Assembly (NCBI GenBank): GCA_019115685.1
Contig: DXDC01000432.1
Coordinates: 1 to 15,410 of the forward strand
Reading direction: 5' to 3'
From: Candidatus Agrococcus pullicola
Lineage (GTDB): Bacteria; Actinomycetota; Actinomycetes; Actinomycetales; Microbacteriaceae
Length of the DNA stretch: 15,410 bases
Shown here piece after piece: positions 13,936 through 15,410 of the stretch. The notes below the pieces were generated by a model. It was not told the origin of the DNA. It did no database searches and worked only from the letters and a program-made list of their open reading frames with translations. The position numbers and the translations under genes were made by a program. Positions within the stretch are counted from its first letter, which is position 1. Every line of letters begins with the position of its first letter.

Positions 13936-15000
13936 TTACTCGCGTCGCGGCCGCTTCACAGCGCCCAGCCTGGGCAGCCTGGGCGGCTTGTTGGCTTGCC
14001 CGGCGCCGGGAGGCACGAGCAGCTCCTGCGATGCCGTCACCTCATGCGTGCCGTCATCGCCGGCGTGCACCGTCAGGACTGCTTCGGGATCGACCCCACG
14101 CTTCAGCAGCGCGAGCGCTATCGGGCCCAGTTCGTAGTGGTAGGCGACGCTCGTCACATGTCCGGCGGATTTTTCTCCCGCAGTGACCTCGGCTCCCAAT
14201 TCTGGAAGGACGGAGTCCGAGCCATCGAGGTGCAACAGCGTGAGCCTGCGCGGAGGGGCGCCGAGATTGTGCACCTTCGCGACGGTTTCCTGCCCCCTGT
14301 AGCAACCCTTGTTCAGATGAACAGCGGTGGCAAGCCAGTCGAGCTCGTGCGGAATCGTGCGTTCATCCACATCCGCAATGGATGGGCGCCCCGCTGCTAC
14401 GCGTGCGGCTTCGTACGCGCCGTAGCCCACGACGGGAACATCGGTTGCACTCAAGGATGCGGCGGCCTCGGCCGCCACGATCACTTCGCGCCACGACCAG
14501 GGGTCGTCCGCTTCGTACGATCCGTAACGCACCCCGCCCTCGTTGGCCTCGGGCCACGCATCTCGCCACACAGTACCGGCCGGTGCTTCGATCTCCCCCG
14601 CGACTCCGACCACGATCGCGTCCGCAACCGGTTCGATGTCGACCTGCCGCATGAACCGCATCCGTTTGAGGAACTCGATCAGCGGCGCAGCCCTGCCGAC
14701 ATCGACGATCGCCCAGAGCGACTCGCCGTCTTCGACCAGTCGCATGGCGTGCTCGATTTTGCCCTGCGGGCTGAGCACGAGATTCTCCGTGCTCTGACCG
14801 GCTGCGAGCTCGAGCTGCTGCGAAGTTATGGAGTCGAGCCAGGTCAGCCGATCCGGGCCGCTGAGTCTGATGACCTCGCGCGGCAGTGGCACGTACGCAC
14901 CGCGCTGGAACGCACGCTGTTCGCGCACCGGCTCACCGAAGTGCTGCGGCACTCCGTTGTCGTCCAGGACGGCACCCTGACGGTCCGCGAACGTTGTCAT
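13936..15000 (-). CDS. ygfZ: Folate-binding protein YgfZ/GcvT-like
   Basis: A cytoplasmic protein of 354 residues related to the glycine-cleavage T protein. It carries the YgfZ signature KGCYRGQE at 231-238, with the conserved Cys233, and family segments RLSGPDRLTWLDSITSQ (45-61) and SPQGKIEHAM (77-86). YgfZ binds tetrahydrofolate and supports assembly or repair of certain iron-sulfur enzymes and tRNA modification in E. coli. The C-terminal tail is Pro/Arg-rich. ATG 15000 has a GGAAGAG site and overlaps the stop of the upstream nitrobindin-like gene (ATGA), so the two are coupled. Actinobacterial homologues are often next to that partner. The 91-nt gap after MarP holds no terminator that I can see. 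Confidence 0.93.
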   Translation of the reverse strand: MTTFADRQGAVLDDNGVPQHFGEPVREQRAFQRGAYVPLPREVIRLSGPDRLTWLDSITSQQLELAAGQSTENLVLSPQGKIEHAMRLVEDGESLWAIVDVGRAAPLIEFLKRMRFMRQVDIEPVADAIVVGVAGEIEAPAGTVWRDAWPEANEGGVRYGSYEADDPWSWREVIVAAEAAASLSATDVPVVGYGAYEAARVAAGRPSIADVDERTIPHELDWLATAVHLNKGCYRGQETVAKVHNLGAPPRRLTLLHLDGSDSVLPELGAEVTAGEKSAGHVTSVAYHYELGPIALALLKRGVDPEAVLTVHAGDDGTHEVTASQELLVPPGAGQANKPPRLPRLGAVKRPRRE

Positions 15001-15410
15001 GACTCTTCCGAAACTTCAGGGGCTTGCCGCCTCGCCAGGCGCGCGGATGCGTGCGAGACGACTTGGGCCCCCTCCGTGCCGATGTCCCAGGCCCACAGCA
15101 GGTGCTCCTGCACGTATCCGAGCATGCGAGTGGATGCGCTGTGCTGCTTCGCGCTCGGGGAACGCAGAACAGCATCGGTAGCAAGATCGATACGGGGCCC
15201 GTTCGCAACCCCCATGTACAACTCTTGCACGCCGTTCGGATGCACGATGGACGCTTCTACTTCGAAACCGCCGTCTTCGCGGCGCAACTTCTCGAGCGCC
15301 TCGGCCGATGCGATCGCGGAGCCGGTCGCCGGCAGCATACCGGGGCCGAGATCCGTAGGCTCAGGTGACCTGGCCAGACGCCAGAAGCCGGTTTCGATGC
15401 TGATCAGCGC
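14997..15410 (-). CDS. Nitrobindin-like heme-binding beta-barrel protein (3' part)
   Basis: Only the last 137 codons are inside the window; the 5' end lies beyond base 15410. The visible part starts around ALISIETGFWRLA, a family-typical strand, and continues through VHPNGVQELYMGVANGPRI, then LWAWDIGT and SHASARLARR. The His in that last segment corresponds to the proximal heme ligand of nitrobindin/THAP4-type (FABP-like, DUF1794) barrels, which bind ferric heme and react with nitric oxide or peroxynitrite. It is cytoplasmic as far as seen. The stop codon overlaps the ygfZ start. Cofactor binding is inferred from the family. Confidence 0.85.
   Translation of the reverse strand, partial: ALISIETGFWRLARSPEPTDLGPGMLPATGSAIASAEALEKLRREDGGFEVEASIVHPNGVQELYMGVANGPRIDLATDAVLRSPSAKQHSASTRMLGYVQEHLLWAWDIGTEGAQVVSHASARLARRQAPEVSEES

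Noticed and set aside
1..15410. CRISPR arrays, tRNA or rRNA genes, insertion sequences, riboswitches
   Set aside because: I looked for spaced direct repeats, cloverleaf-like segments, transposase motifs and known leader structures on both strands and found none I could support.

Overview
The window looks like chromosome of a high-GC Gram-positive actinobacterium, most likely a member of the Micrococcales (Microbacteriaceae-like). The basis is the neighbourhood of a SenX3/RegX3-type two-component system, PhoU, 2,3-bisphosphoglycerate-dependent phosphoglycerate mutase, a MarP-type membrane protease, a YgfZ-type folate-binding protein and a nitrobindin-like protein, with lipobox lipoproteins and GTG/TTG starts. 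The genus cannot be fixed from sequence alone.

Left part (about 96-7690, all minus strand). A probable single transcription unit reads leftward from a promoter near 6650-6623. In order it encodes a CX5R tyrosine/dual-specificity-type phosphatase, a calcineurin-like metallophosphoesterase (4-nt overlap), a lipoprotein solute-binding protein, a fused two-domain ABC permease, an ABC ATPase, a previously uncalled 54-codon ORF that starts inside the ATPase stop codon, and a divergent PiT-family carrier. Upstream, in the same direction, lies an RpiR/MurR-family regulator with a phosphosugar-binding SIS domain. Import, two mechanistically different phosphoester hydrolases, a phosphate-type carrier and an SIS regulator together suggest uptake of an organophosphate, its hydrolysis in the cytoplasm and handling of the released phosphate. 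The substrate is unknown, and I regard this as the most interesting system in the window. Base composition here is lower in GC than on the right.

Right part (about 7859-15410). A plus-strand lipoprotein with an acidic repeat tail converges on regX3. regX3 and senX3 overlap by 4 nt on the minus strand and are divergent from phoU. The senX3-phoU gap holds five consecutive 11-bp units matching the PhoP/RegX3-type PHO-box repeat, so this phosphate-sensing module is probably autoregulated. A strong bidirectional terminator separates phoU from the convergent gpmA. Divergent from gpmA is a decayed SAM-methyltransferase gene with an in-frame amber codon and an apparent internal deletion. It is followed by a convergent MarP-like protease and then, in a separate minus-strand pair, the 3' part of a nitrobindin-like gene overlapping a YgfZ-like gene.

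The two halves share a phosphorus theme: a candidate organophosphate scavenging operon beside the phosphate-starvation regulators. However, I see PHO-box repeats only at senX3-phoU and not upstream of the left operon, which carries its own tandem-repeat candidate operator.
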